64,000 nucleotides of DNA from CAYMEV01 sp964389675 [NCBI: uncultured Candidatus Sumerlaeota bacterium] (GTDB lineage: Bacteria > CAYMEV01), in NCBI GenBank assembly GCA_964389675.1, contig CAYMEV010000015.1:25203-89202 (forward strand). Direction: 5' to 3'. This document shows positions 45,209-54,580 of this stretch, piece by piece. A model generated the notes under the pieces. That model saw only the letters and a program-made list of their open reading frames with translations, did no database searches and was not told the DNA's origin. Within the stretch, counting starts at the first letter, position 1; each line of letters begins with the position of its first letter. A program made the position numbers and the translations under genes.

Positions 45209-45976
45209 TCATATCATAGTACCGTCAGGAAGCATTTCATCAGGATGATAGATGCCTTTCTCCTCCATCTTGTATCTCATACAGCTTGGCCAGTCCCCTT
45301 GGCAGTAAAGCTCAATCCATTTCCGTTCCAGTATGCCCTCTTGAAAATATCTTTTCATGGGGCATACCGGATACCATTTGCAATCCTCCTGAAAAACGGA
45401 AACTTTACTGAATTCTTTTTTCATTTTTTGCATAATGGACGGATTATAAAGCACAGATGAGGGGTGAGGCAAGGGGTATACCTTATACCCTCCTGAATAA
45501 TAAAGCTTTCCAGTAATATCCGGTGATAATTTATAATCGTTTATATAAATGCTGAAGATGTATCTTGTTGCGTAATAACCAAGGGGAATCAATACTTTCG
45601 GACTGACAGCCTCGATCTCCCTTTCAAGAAAATAACTGCAGGCTTTGATTTCCCCCTGCTTAGGCCTGCGATTCTTTGGAAGCCTGCATTTTATCATATT
45701 TGTCATATATACACCGGCTCTTTCCAAACCACTCTGCCTGAATAATTCATCAATAACATTGCCTGATGGCCCGACAAACATCCTGTTTTCCCTGTCTTCC
45801 ACAGCTCCTGGGGCCTGTGCTATAAAAAACAGCCTGGCCTTCAGGCTGCCTTCGCCGCATACTGCGTGTATCCTTTTTTGACTTAAACTGCATCGGCGGC
45901 ATTCCGTTATCTCTTTTTTAAGGATCTCTATCCTGTTTATCCGTTCGTTCATCTCAGCAGAACTGAACATCTTCAA
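45209..45976 (-). CDS. Family 4-type uracil-DNA glycosylase with extra C-terminal Cys-rich domain
   Basis: Residues 1 to about 190 are a Fe-S uracil-DNA glycosylase: CRRC (C26, C29), QAPGAVEDRENRMFVGPSGNVIDELF as motif A, KCRLPKNRRPKQGEIKAC with the other two cluster cysteines, and PLPHPS as motif B. The enzyme removes uracil from deaminated DNA. The last 65 residues form a second Cys-rich module, CKWYPVCPMKRYF, then KWIELYCQGDWPSCMRYKMEEKG and HPDEMLPDGT. I know this as a stand-alone motif in some archaea; here it is fused. It may bind another cluster or a partner. Confidence 0.82.
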   Translation of the reverse strand: MKMFSSAEMNERINRIEILKKEITECRRCSLSQKRIHAVCGEGSLKARLFFIAQAPGAVEDRENRMFVGPSGNVIDELFRQSGLERAGVYMTNMIKCRLPKNRRPKQGEIKACSYFLEREIEAVSPKVLIPLGYYATRYIFSIYINDYKLSPDITGKLYYSGGYKVYPLPHPSSVLYNPSIMQKMKKEFSKVSVFQEDCKWYPVCPMKRYFQEGILERKWIELYCQGDWPSCMRYKMEEKGIYHPDEMLPDGTMI

Positions 45977-46026
45977 TTATCATCTGTTATTCCGTTAATA
46001 TTATATTAGATATCAGGAAAATCCTG

Positions 46027-46260
46027 TCAGTGCCTTATATACACTTTGCCCTGTATCAGCTTGTTTGCAGGACGCCCATAGATCATCGTGTTTCGCGCAA
46101 ACTTCTCACCGCATACAGGGCATATAAGATCACCGGCTGTATTGTCTTCAAGAATATTATCCAAAAAGCACTTAACAAGGTGCCCTTCCCTGGCTTTATA
46201 ATATTTGTAAAGAAGAGTACTGCATTTTGAACAGAATATTTTTTTTATCTTGCCGCTCAT
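46027..46260 (-). CDS. Small zinc-ribbon protein
   Basis: The 77-residue protein has two cysteine pairs, FCSKCSTLLYKYYK and ICPVCGEKFA, separated by 32 residues, consistent with one zinc site. The rest (NTMIYGRPANKLIQGKVYIR) looks conserved rather than random, and I recall similar short proteins in other anaerobes. Function is unknown. It lies on the minus strand 28 bp downstream of the EF-hand gene and upstream of the glycosylase gene. Confidence 0.7.
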   Translation of the reverse strand: MSGKIKKIFCSKCSTLLYKYYKAREGHLVKCFLDNILEDNTAGDLICPVCGEKFARNTMIYGRPANKLIQGKVYIRH

Positions 46261-46288
46261 CTTAATTCCTGATTAAATCAGGATCATG

Positions 46289-47272
46289 CTAGTATCTGTA
46301 ATGAATCCAGAACTTGCTGTCAGTTGTAAGCAAATATGAGATTATCAGCATCCTTTCTCCGTCAGAGAGGTCCGTATCAATGAACTCCAGCCCATAACAC
46401 CTCTTATTCTCTATAATGGCCTCTGAAATGGGTATTTTTATCCTGGATATTTTCGCAACTGCTCTCGATCCCCTGTTAAAGATATATGAATTCCCCTTGC
46501 CGGACACAATAATGTTTTTTTTGTCATAGCCTATCCTGCCCTTATAGAGAAAATGCATTATGCTTTTCTTTATACTTCCCAGATATACGGACTGCAGGTA
46601 TGTATTACGCCTGTCATACACATTATAGCAGAAAAATTTCAGGATCCCCGGATCAACCTTTATCTCAATACACGGTCTGTCCTGATTATCATCAACAAGG
46701 ATTCTTGCAGTCATGATCTTGCGGTATTTTTTCCTCGATGAGTAGTCCTGGTTGGGTACTATTGAGAGGAACAGGAATGAGTTTACATAATTGGGGTCTG
46801 TTTTCACCCTTGCAATAACAGCATCTCTATCAGCATCCTTGATTATTCCTGAATAATAAAGCCTCTGCTGGGATGAATTGATCAGCAAAAGCCTGTTTTT
46901 ATGAAACCATTCCTCTTTTAATGGATTGAGGCACTCATTCTCTGATCTGTCTTCATCCTCAATACCCTCCCTGTGAATTCTGTCCAGGAGCAGGAGTGGA
47001 AACCATCCGGAATCACTCCTGACAGATATGAATATATCCTTATTAAAGAGATCTGGCGGAATATCCCTGAATTTAAATGTGCCGATTTTATTATTGCCTT
47101 TCCTTAAAAGGAAATTTCTGTCCGGGTTTTCAAACTCCTTTATTATCCCTTCTGCTTTGGAGATGAACCACTCAAGTTCATCCCTTTCAATGGAGCCGGA
47201 CCCATCCAGGTCAAAATACTCTCTTAGATACGGGTTTTTGAGAATATATTCTTTTATGTCATCTAAATTCAT
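46289..47272 (-). CDS. EF-hand protein with a scramblase/LURP-like C-terminal half
   Basis: The first 45 residues contain one clear calcium-binding loop, DLDGSGSIERDE, flanked by helices (YLREYFDL, ELEWFISKAEGII). The C-terminal half (about 220-327) is a run of beta-strands ending GLEFIDTDLSDGERMLIISYLLTTDSKFW; the pattern faintly resembles phospholipid-scramblase/LURP-one folds, which is a low-confidence guess. There is no signal peptide or membrane segment. Its start overlaps the stop of the MBL gene upstream by 4 bp (ATGA), so the two are co-translated. A single EF-hand in a bacterial cytoplasmic protein is unusual. Confidence 0.7.
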   Translation of the reverse strand: MNLDDIKEYILKNPYLREYFDLDGSGSIERDELEWFISKAEGIIKEFENPDRNFLLRKGNNKIGTFKFRDIPPDLFNKDIFISVRSDSGWFPLLLLDRIHREGIEDEDRSENECLNPLKEEWFHKNRLLLINSSQQRLYYSGIIKDADRDAVIARVKTDPNYVNSFLFLSIVPNQDYSSRKKYRKIMTARILVDDNQDRPCIEIKVDPGILKFFCYNVYDRRNTYLQSVYLGSIKKSIMHFLYKGRIGYDKKNIIVSGKGNSYIFNRGSRAVAKISRIKIPISEAIIENKRCYGLEFIDTDLSDGERMLIISYLLTTDSKFWIHYRY

Positions 47273-48162
47273 AAAATGATTGCATTGCCTTCCCTTGCAA
47301 ACTGCAGGGAAAAACTGCTGTTGAGATTATCATGAATATAGGTCTTAAGCTGAGTTTCGACATTCATCAGGTAATCATCGGTATAATTCGGGTCATAGTG
47401 AATAAAGACAAGGTTCTTTACTCTGGCCTTATATGCAATTTCAATTGCCTTGTAATAACTGCAGTGTCCCCACCCGGCCTTTCTGCTATAATCCTCCTCA
47501 TTGAACTGCGCTTCCATAATGAGATAATCAGCACCCTCAATAAAACTAATGAGTTTTCTGGTCATTATTTCCTTGATCTTTATTATCTGAGTATCTTCAT
47601 TATGGAAAAAATTCTCATAAGGCTCATGGTCTCCTGTGAAACATATCTTGCCTGATTTAAACTGCAGTGAATATCCGAGAGTAATTACAGGGTGATTCAC
47701 AAATTTAGCCTGCACGGAAAAATCCAGAAAATTCAGCAGGTCGCTTTCCTTGACATCAAAATATTTTATGTCAGCAAGCAATTCGCTCTGCCTTACCGGA
47801 AAGAACAGGCTGTTCATCTGAATTCCAAGAAGCTCTTTTATGCTCTTGTCATTGGTCTTTGGGCCGTAAATCTCTATCTTATATCTTGGGTCATACATTG
47901 GTAAAAAAAAGGGTATGCCCTGAATATGGTCCCAATGAGGGTGAGTAATGAAAAGTTTAATATTCTTTTCATTATAATGGTTAATAATCTCATTTCCAAG
48001 TGCTTTAATGCCAGTTCCACCATCAAGGACAATGAGGCTGGAAGGGCTTCTTACCTCAATACAGACAGTGTTTCCACCGTAAAGAACGGTATTTACTCCC
48101 GGTGTGGGAATAGATCCTCTTGTACCCCAGAACCTGATAATTACTGCATCGCTTTTATTCAA
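47269..48162 (-). CDS. MBL-fold metal hydrolase (PhnP-like)
   Basis: The 297-residue protein starts with the typical IIRFWGTRGSIPTPG and has the zinc-binding THPHWDHIQGIPFF, a later conserved histidine in VNHPVITLGY, FTGDHEPYE (Asp ligand) and IHYDP near the end. This resembles the PhnP/cyclic phosphodiesterase-like branch of MBL enzymes, which cut cyclic nucleotide- or phosphonate-type esters. It overlaps the EF-hand gene by ATGA on the minus strand. The start at 48162 lies upstream of a divergent galU. Confidence 0.83.
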   Translation of the reverse strand: MNKSDAVIIRFWGTRGSIPTPGVNTVLYGGNTVCIEVRSPSSLIVLDGGTGIKALGNEIINHYNEKNIKLFITHPHWDHIQGIPFFLPMYDPRYKIEIYGPKTNDKSIKELLGIQMNSLFFPVRQSELLADIKYFDVKESDLLNFLDFSVQAKFVNHPVITLGYSLQFKSGKICFTGDHEPYENFFHNEDTQIIKIKEIMTRKLISFIEGADYLIMEAQFNEEDYSRKAGWGHCSYYKAIEIAYKARVKNLVFIHYDPNYTDDYLMNVETQLKTYIHDNLNSSFSLQFAREGNAIIL

Positions 48163-48308
48163 TGGCTTCCTCGAAATAGATCCTTAGCAGAATAATAACA
48201 GCTATTGGTGAACAAATAAAGGAAAAAATATTGATATTTTACAAAAAATTTACATAATACAGGTACATAATGTCATGTAAATAATAGTATCTTTCAATGG
48301 AGGCAAAT

Positions 48309-49175
48309 ATGATTAGAAAGGCCATATTCCCGGCTGCCGGCCTGGGGACCCGCTTTTTGCCGGCTACAAAGGCCCAGCCCAAAGAGATGCTTTCTCTTGT
48401 CGATAAGCCAATAATTCAATACGGAATCGAAGAGGTAGCTCAAAGCGGAATCAAAAGCGTTCTGATAGTGACCGGAAGAGGAAAATCTGCAATTACAAAC
48501 CACTTTGACTCGTCATATGAATTGGAATCCATCCTCAAAAACAGAAACAAGAATCTGTATCTATCAAAGATAAAGCATATTTCCGACCTTGTTAATATAT
48601 TCTACATAAGGCAGAAAACCCCTAAAGGGGTAGGAGATGCAATATTGACAGGACAGGATTTCATCGGTGAAGAACCATTTGCTGTAATTTTCAGCGATGA
48701 TATCATAGACAGCCAGAAACCTGCCTCAAAACAGCTGATGGAGGCCTACTGCAGGTATAAAAGCCCTATTATAGCAGTAACAGAGGTCCCCATGGATGAA
48801 ACTGACAGATACGGCATAATAAAGGGCAAACAGATAACTGACAATATATACCAGGTTGAAGACCTTGTTGAAAAGCCAGCCATTGGTACAGCTCCGTCAA
48901 ACATTGCGATCATCGGAAGATATATCCTGGAACCTTCGATCTTCCCGGTTCTTAAGCATACAAAAGCCTCGGTAGGAAATGAAGTACAGCTGACTGATGC
49001 CCTGAAAATCATATTGTCAAAAGGGCCAATCTTCGCCCTTAAATTTGAAGGAAAGAGGTTTGATGCCGGGAATAAGCTTGGATTCCTTGAGGCTACACTG
49101 CATTATGCATTAAAAAATCCCGAGTTTGGTGATGGATTCAGAAAATTAATAAAAAAATATGCTGATTCGATCTGA
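48309..49175 (+). CDS. galU: UTP-glucose-1-phosphate uridylyltransferase
   Basis: GalU makes UDP-glucose for polysaccharide and lipid synthesis. The 288-residue protein has the nucleotide-binding AIFPAAGLGTRFLPATKAQPKEML, the GVGDAIL loop, FAVIFSDDII, VEDLVEKP and ALKFEGKRFDAGNKLGFLEA. From ATG 48309 a strong GGAGG lies 5 nt upstream; the ATG at 48297 lies before it and is not used. It is divergent from the MBL gene, and its stop is 4 bp from the end of the opposing AMMECR1 gene. Confidence 0.95.
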   Translation: MIRKAIFPAAGLGTRFLPATKAQPKEMLSLVDKPIIQYGIEEVAQSGIKSVLIVTGRGKSAITNHFDSSYELESILKNRNKNLYLSKIKHISDLVNIFYIRQKTPKGVGDAILTGQDFIGEEPFAVIFSDDIIDSQKPASKQLMEAYCRYKSPIIAVTEVPMDETDRYGIIKGKQITDNIYQVEDLVEKPAIGTAPSNIAIIGRYILEPSIFPVLKHTKASVGNEVQLTDALKIILSKGPIFALKFEGKRFDAGNKLGFLEATLHYALKNPEFGDGFRKLIKKYADSI

Positions 49176-49179
49176 ATGC

Positions 49180-49764
49180 TCATAAGGCAAAGTCTTCTTC
49201 GCTAAAGACAAGGGAACCAAACCTGTGTATCTCAAGGCCTTCCTTCTTCCACTCATCCTTCGGCAGGCCGGCTTTCATACATGTATGGGACAGGAACTGG
49301 TACCTGTCCCAGCCATATTCCGTCGCAACCTGAGGCAAAAGGAGTCCCTGCCTGTAGCCCTTCTTGACAATGAGCCCATCCCTCCCCACCTTGATGCTTT
49401 CAATATCGTTCAATGGTTCGATTGGCGTAAGCACACTAATTTCAATGGTTATATCCCTTAATTCATCTGCCTGCACAGAATGGAACCTGAAGTCTGAAAA
49501 TGCAGCATGTACGGCATTCTCAATAACTGCGAGGTATAGTGGTTTTATAGGGTCGATATAGCCAATACAGCCCCGCAGATCTCCTTTTTTTCTGAGTGTT
49601 ACAAATACACCCCGTTTTGCTTTCAGATTTTCAGTAATGTCATACTTTTCCACAGCCTGGGCCTTTATTTTGTCCAGATTTCCTGACTTCAGATAGGTTT
49701 CAACAGTATATTTAGCCAGGTCCAGAAGTGTTTTCTTCTCTTCTTTTTCAATCAAATTCATCAT
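49180..49764 (-). CDS. amrA: AMMECR1-domain protein (AmmeMemoRadiSam system protein A)
   Basis: The 194-residue protein is a single AMMECR1 domain: GVFVTLRKKGDLRGCIGYIDP, NAVHAAFSDFRFHSV, IEISVLTPIEPL, and GLLLPQVATEYGWDRYQFLSHTCMKAGLP. The conserved LRGCIG motif is intact. In many anaerobes it sits beside a Memo-like dioxygenase and a radical-SAM protein, but neither is in this window. The molecular role is not established. It converges with galU and follows the M50 protease gene by 26 bp. Confidence 0.9.
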   Translation of the reverse strand: MMNLIEKEEKKTLLDLAKYTVETYLKSGNLDKIKAQAVEKYDITENLKAKRGVFVTLRKKGDLRGCIGYIDPIKPLYLAVIENAVHAAFSDFRFHSVQADELRDITIEISVLTPIEPLNDIESIKVGRDGLIVKKGYRQGLLLPQVATEYGWDRYQFLSHTCMKAGLPKDEWKKEGLEIHRFGSLVFSEEDFAL

Positions 49765-49790
49765 ATTTCTATCACCTCAAGTAATTATTT

Positions 49791-50705
49791 CTAACCGATA
49801 TATATGGGCTTTGGAATAAAGCACAGGATAAAGATGACAATATTGACACCTATTAAAAGCTTTTCCCTGGCTGTAAGAGGCTTATCTTCATCATAGACCC
49901 TGGGATGTTTTAATCCTATTATTATCAGCATTATAGCCCATATAAACCAGCCGGGCCACAGTATGCCCAGAGGGATTATCAAAAAGAATGCTATCTTTGA
50001 GAATTTGTTATAATGCCTGCCAAGCAGTGAATAGACCAGGTGCCCTCCATCCAGTTGCCCTATGGGGATAAGATTGAGGGCGGTTGCAAAAAACCCAAAC
50101 CAGCCCGCAAAAGCAAGAGGGTGAAGATATATGCTGCTTTCGGGCGGCAGGGAATTTCCAAAGACAAGCCTGGATAATAGCTTGAATAATATTGATTCAC
50201 CAAAAATCAAGCTTTGGCCTGCCGGTTCCGCGATAACAATCCTTGATAATTTCAAACCGATAACTGTAATTGGGATTGACAGCAGAAAACTGGCGATTGG
50301 GCCTGCAGCACCTATTTCAACCAGAGGCTTCCTGTAATTGATAGGTGATTTGATCTTTATGACAGCCCCGAAAGTGCCAACCAGGAAAATGAAGGGTGGG
50401 GCCGGGATAAAATACGGTAATGTAGCGTTTATCCCGTATTTTCTGCAGTGATAGTAATGCCCCATCTCATGGAATCCAAGGATAAGAAGGATAGAGACTG
50501 AATACCCTATTCCTGAAATAAGAACATCCGGGTTTGCATTAAAATACCCGAAAAACCCATTGCTTATAATAGCTTCCGGGTCAACCACTGCCAGCTGAAT
50601 TCCTGCCAGAATTGTTGTAATAACTGTAAGAATAAAAAGGAGTACATGAATACCTGAAGAACTCATGATGCCCCTGCGATTCTTTTCTTCTAAAACATCA
50701 TTCAT
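49791..50705 (-). CDS. Site-2-type intramembrane metalloprotease (M50)
   Basis: The 304-residue integral membrane protein has the zinc-binding HEMGHYYHCRKYG motif in an early helix and NLIPIGQLDGGH, the second zinc ligand, in a later one. About six hydrophobic segments are visible (for example IHVLLFILTVITTILAGIQL and IAFFLIIPLGILWPGWFIWAI). S2P proteases cut substrates inside the membrane, often anti-sigma factors. An ECF sigma/anti-sigma pair is encoded at 55.7-56.8 kb, but any link is speculative. It has no PDZ domain. ATG 50705 is followed by MSSSGIH, an alternative start. Confidence 0.9.
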   Translation of the reverse strand: MNDVLEEKNRRGIMSSSGIHVLLFILTVITTILAGIQLAVVDPEAIISNGFFGYFNANPDVLISGIGYSVSILLILGFHEMGHYYHCRKYGINATLPYFIPAPPFIFLVGTFGAVIKIKSPINYRKPLVEIGAAGPIASFLLSIPITVIGLKLSRIVIAEPAGQSLIFGESILFKLLSRLVFGNSLPPESSIYLHPLAFAGWFGFFATALNLIPIGQLDGGHLVYSLLGRHYNKFSKIAFFLIIPLGILWPGWFIWAIMLIIIGLKHPRVYDEDKPLTAREKLLIGVNIVIFILCFIPKPIYIG

Positions 50706-50786
50706 TTAGGGTTATTCTAATCTTGATATTGCAAATAACAAGAAAAATGCAACATGTAATGATATATTCTTGTAATTATTATTAAA

Positions 50787-50815
50787 TTGACTTTTGAGAA
50801 GTGATTCATTATAAG
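50787..50815 (+). promoter_or_regulatory. Sigma-70-type promoter for clpX
   Basis: TTGACT (50787-50792), a 17-bp spacer and TATAAG (50810-50815) match the housekeeping consensus closely. The predicted transcript would carry a leader of about 35 nt before the clpX ATG at 50857. Confidence 0.6.
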
Positions 50816-50856
50816 TATTAATTCAAATTTCTTATTGACAAGAGGGGCTGTTTGAA

Positions 50857-52101
50857 ATGGTGATAAAGAAAAGATCCTCAGAACCAGCGGTATGTTCTTT
50901 CTGTGAAAAGAACCAGTATCAGGTTAAAAGGCTTATTGCGGGGCCTGATGCCTTTATATGCGATGAATGCATCAAAATATGCTATGAGATAATAAATGAG
51001 ACGGTGCATAAGGACAGCAGGGAAAAAACAAACCTGTTGAAACCAAAAGATATAAAGAGGCTGCTCGATAAATTTATTATTTCACAGGAAATTACTAAAA
51101 AGGTTCTTTCCGTTGCAGTATATAACCATTACAAGAGGATAGAATACTACCAGCGGCATAAATCCAAGGACGACCTGGACCTCGATAAAAGCAATATACT
51201 GCTCTTAGGCCCTACAGGATGCGGCAAGACGCTTTTAGCAAAAACACTTGCCAAAATACTCGATGTCCCATTTGCCATAGCTGATGCCACGACACTCACA
51301 GAAGCCGGCTATGTAGGAGAGGATGTTGAGAACATACTTCTGAGGCTTCTCCAGAATGCTGACTTTGATGTTGAAAAAGCCCAGCGGGGCATTATATATA
51401 TTGATGAAATTGATAAGATATCAAGGAAAAGTGAAAATCCGTCAATAACAAGGGATGTAAGCGGAGAAGGTGTTCAGCAGGCTTTATTGAAAATAATTGA
51501 AGGGACAACTGCAAATGTACCTCCTCAAGGAGGCAGGAAGCATCCTCATCAGGACTTTATCCAGCTGGACACATCAAATATTCTTTTTATTTCAGGCGGA
51601 GCTTTTGTAGGCCTGGAAAAGATTATTGAAGAAAGAATCAACAAAAAGAATCTCGGTTTCGGGGCAATGATTCAATCCAAACAGGAAAAGAACATCAGTG
51701 CAGTGCTTGCCCAGGTACAGCCGGATGACCTGATCAAATACGGGCTGATTCCTGAACTTGTGGGAAGGCTGCCCATTGTTACAGCAATACACGAGCTTGA
51801 TGAAAAAGACCTGAAGAGAATCCTGACAGAACCGTCCAACAGTATAATAAAGCAGTATCAGAAAATATTTGACATGGAAGGTATTAATCTTAAGTTCACT
51901 CAGGATGCAATCAAGCTCATCGCAAAACAGACAATGGAGCTGAAAACCGGAGCGAGGGGTTTAAGAAAGATTATAGAGGATATAATGCTGGAAATCCAGT
52001 ATGACCTGCCTGATCTTCAAAATGTTCAGGAATGCATAATTACAGATGAAGTAATCCTCAAGAATGAAAACCCTGTTATACTCTATAAAAAAGCAGTCTG
52101 A
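50857..52101 (+). CDS. clpX: ClpX, ATP-dependent unfoldase
   Basis: ClpX unfolds proteins and feeds them to the ClpP protease. The 414-residue protein has the N-terminal zinc-binding domain with CSFC (C13, C16) and CDEC (C35, C38), Walker A GPTGCGKT (118-125), Walker [11 protein letters not shown], an IGF-like loop region (NKKNLGFGA) for ClpP docking, [12 protein letters not shown] and GARGLR of sensor 2. No clpP is adjacent. A consensus promoter precedes it. A short CAGCT-ATT-AGCTG hairpin at 52105-52117 with a T-rich tail may end its transcript. Confidence 0.97.
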   Translation: MVIKKRSSEPAVCSFCEKNQYQVKRLIAGPDAFICDECIKICYEIINETVHKDSREKTNLLKPKDIKRLLDKFIISQEITKKVLSVAVYNHYKRIEYYQRHKSKDDLDLDKSNILLLGPTGCGKTLLAKTLAKILDVPFAIADATTLTEAGYVGEDVENILLRLLQNADFDVEKAQRGIIYIDEIDKISRKSENPSITRDVSGEGVQQALLKIIEGTTANVPPQGGRKHPHQDFIQLDTSNILFISGGAFVGLEKIIEERINKKNLGFGAMIQSKQEKNISAVLAQVQPDDLIKYGLIPELVGRLPIVTAIHELDEKDLKRILTEPSNSIIKQYQKIFDMEGINLKFTQDAIKLIAKQTMELKTGARGLRKIIEDIMLEIQYDLPDLQNVQECIITDEVILKNENPVILYKKAV

Positions 52102-52132
52102 TAACAGCTATTAGCTGGCCTCTTTTCGTTGA

Positions 52133-52303
52133 TCAGCCTTTTCGGGTAACCAGAAGGTAAAAAATGAGCCCGAAAACAGGAATAAACCAGATTATTATTA
52201 TCCAGATAATCTTGATCAGACAGCCGTCATCAAAGCGTTTTATCACATCAAGTGTCGCCCATATATTCAGGATAAAAAGGATTATACTGCTCAATCTAAA
52301 CAA
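52133..52303 (-). CDS. Small PLDc_N-like membrane protein
   Basis: A 56-residue product from TTG 52303 (GGAG 6 nt upstream) contains two hydrophobic segments, SIILFILNIWATLDVI and IIWIIIIWFIPVFGLIFYLLVTRKG. The second matches the phospholipase-D nuclease N-terminal (PLDc_N) helix with its W-x-I-P-x-x-G-x-x-x-Y-x-L pattern. Such short membrane proteins are common and uncharacterised. It begins 12 bp after pyrC on the same strand and is probably the last gene of the pyr operon; it converges with clpX. Confidence 0.7.
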   Translation of the reverse strand: MFRLSSIILFILNIWATLDVIKRFDDGCLIKIIWIIIIWFIPVFGLIFYLLVTRKG

Positions 52304-52315
52304 AGCTCACTCCGT

Positions 52316-53614
52316 TCAATATACTATCTGATCACTGAAGTAACAGATCTTGCCGTTCACAACCGTCATCAGTACCCTGCCCTTAAGTTTCCTTCCGAGA
52401 AAAACGCTGTTTCGAGATTTTGAAAAGAAGAAATCACTGTTTATAGTGCTTTCAGCTTCTGTGTCTATTAGCGTAAACCTGGCGAGAGAACCTTCCTTAA
52501 TAGCGGGCGGTTCAATATTAATTATCCTGCATGGATTGTAGCACATTTTATCAACTATCTCTCTCAGGCTTAATATACCCTTGTGATATATCTCAGTGAG
52601 AACAACAAGTATCATAGTCTCAAGCCCTATTGTGCCATTAGGTACATCAGAGCTTATATTCAGCTCTTTTTCGGCAGTAGTATGCGGCGCATGATCAGAA
52701 GCTATAACATCAATGATACCCTTTTTCAGGCCTTCCTTTAGTTTATTTACATCATTTAAAGGCCTTAAAGGAGGGTTTATCTTTGCGTTTGTATTCAGGC
52801 TCAGCAATTCTTCTTCGGTCAGAGCAAGATGATGAGGGGTTATTTCAGCTGTTATCTTTGCCCCTCTTAATTTCGCGCCGTTAATAATTTCCATTGATCT
52901 TTCTGTTGACACATGGGCAACATGAAGGGGAACCCCTAAATATTCAGCCAGAGCTGTATCACGATATACGATTATGTCTTCTGCGACTGAAGGTATCCCC
53001 TTCAGATTGGTCTTGAGGCTGACCCTTCCTTCATTTATTACTCCATCCTGTGAAAGATTCATATCCTCGCAGTGGGATATGATAGGCTTATTAAATATCT
53101 TGCTGTAATCCATGGCCTTTCTCATCACATTGGAGTCCATGACGCTTTTTCCGTCATCTGAAAAGGCTACAACCCCGGCTTTTGAAAGATCATACATCTC
53201 TGATATCTCTTTTCCCATACTGCCCTTTGTTACAGCTCCGATAGGGTATATATTGCACAGAGCTTCCCTGGCTTTATCGTATATATATCTTGTAATAGTG
53301 GAATTATCATTAACAGGTGTCGTATTAGGCATACATGCCAGGTCTGTTATACCTCCCTTGACAGCAGCCATTGACCCTGTAAGAACTGTTTCCTTGTCTT
53401 CCCTGCCTGGTTCACGAAGATGCACATGTATATCGCATAATCCTGGCATAAGGTATTTGCCATCCATATCATAGATATCAATATCATTCTCAATGCTGAT
53501 GTCTTTGTCTATTTTCGCTATAATTCCGTTTTCTACTAAAATATCACATACTGCTTCAATTTCTTTTGAGACTATACTGCATTTTTTTATGAGGAATCTA
53601 TCTTTGCTATTCAT
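52316..53614 (-). CDS. pyrC: Dihydroorotase
   Basis: This 432-residue type I dihydroorotase catalyses ring closure of carbamoyl aspartate in UMP synthesis. Metal ligands are visible in DIHVHLREPG (His-x-His), the HCED, AHVSTE and ASDHAPHT motifs. The LKLPP-like substrate loop is NAKINPPLRPL. It lacks the Lys carbamylation context I would need to place precisely, but the family pattern is complete. It follows pyrB by 13 bp in a pyrR-pyrB-pyrC operon read leftward. Confidence 0.96.
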   Translation of the reverse strand: MNSKDRFLIKKCSIVSKEIEAVCDILVENGIIAKIDKDISIENDIDIYDMDGKYLMPGLCDIHVHLREPGREDKETVLTGSMAAVKGGITDLACMPNTTPVNDNSTITRYIYDKAREALCNIYPIGAVTKGSMGKEISEMYDLSKAGVVAFSDDGKSVMDSNVMRKAMDYSKIFNKPIISHCEDMNLSQDGVINEGRVSLKTNLKGIPSVAEDIIVYRDTALAEYLGVPLHVAHVSTERSMEIINGAKLRGAKITAEITPHHLALTEEELLSLNTNAKINPPLRPLNDVNKLKEGLKKGIIDVIASDHAPHTTAEKELNISSDVPNGTIGLETMILVVLTEIYHKGILSLREIVDKMCYNPCRIINIEPPAIKEGSLARFTLIDTEAESTINSDFFFSKSRNSVFLGRKLKGRVLMTVVNGKICYFSDQIVY

Positions 53615-53627
53615 ACTAAATCTCCTG

Positions 53628-54566
53628 TTATTCTTTCATAGCTTTAGATGAAAATCCGGAATAAAGGTATAGAAGGGCCATCCTGATCGCAACACCATTC
53701 GTAACCTGCCCAAGTATAACAGACCTTTCTCCGTCAGCAACCTCAGGCTCGATCTCAATACCTCTGTTAACAGGCCCGGGGTGCATTATGATAGCATCCT
53801 GTTTCATCATCCCTGCTCTCTTCCTGTTGAGACAGTACAAAGAGCTGTATTCCCTTATATTAGGGAAATTAAATCCTGAATGGCGCTCAAACTGCACTCT
53901 CAAAATGATCACAAAGTCCTGTTCAGCCAATACATCATCTATTCCATAATGCACATCAACACCAAGCTCTTCAATGTACATAGGCATCAATGTAGGCGGA
54001 CCGGCAATTGTGACATTTGCCCCAAGGGTCTTGAAGCAGAAGATATTGCTTTTTGCAACCCGTGAATGGAAGATATCCCCGATTATTAGAACATTCTTAT
54101 TCTCAAATGTATCTGTCATCTCGTGAAGAGTAAAAGTATCAAGCAGCGCCTGTGTCGGATGCTCATTATACCCATCGCCTGCATTTATAACCGAGCTATT
54201 AAGCCTTTCTGCCAGGAATTTCACGGACTGGCTCTGATTATGCCTGACTATTATTATATCTGTTTTCATTGCCTCAAGGTTATTCGCAGTATCAAGCATT
54301 GTTTCACCCTTTTTTATGCTGGAGGTTGAAGCAGAGAAATTAATGACATCAGCTGAAAGCCTTTTCCCTGCAATTTCAAAGCTGGATTTTGTCCTTGTCG
54401 AAGCCTCATAGAACAGATTAATAATAGTCTTTCCCCTGAGAGCAGGAACCTTTTTATTGTCCCTTTGAATAATCTCCTTAAATGCATCGGCGGTGGCAAA
54501 TATTTCACTGATATCTTCCCTGCTCAGATCAAGAATTGATATTAGGTCTTTTTTTCCTTTATACAT
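53628..54566 (-). CDS. pyrB: Aspartate carbamoyltransferase catalytic chain
   Basis: The 312-residue protein joins carbamoyl phosphate and aspartate. The carbamoyl-phosphate site FYEASTRTKSSFE is exact, followed by KKGETMLDT, RHNQSQSV, NAGDGYNEHPTQALLD and IMHPGPVNRGIEI. There is no regulatory chain gene (pyrI) nearby, so allosteric control by CTP is not expected. It starts 14 bp after pyrR and precedes pyrC by 13 bp. Confidence 0.96.
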   Translation of the reverse strand: MYKGKKDLISILDLSREDISEIFATADAFKEIIQRDNKKVPALRGKTIINLFYEASTRTKSSFEIAGKRLSADVINFSASTSSIKKGETMLDTANNLEAMKTDIIIVRHNQSQSVKFLAERLNSSVINAGDGYNEHPTQALLDTFTLHEMTDTFENKNVLIIGDIFHSRVAKSNIFCFKTLGANVTIAGPPTLMPMYIEELGVDVHYGIDDVLAEQDFVIILRVQFERHSGFNFPNIREYSSLYCLNRKRAGMMKQDAIIMHPGPVNRGIEIEPEVADGERSVILGQVTNGVAIRMALLYLYSGFSSKAMKE

Positions 54567-54580
54567 TTTATATCCCTTCT

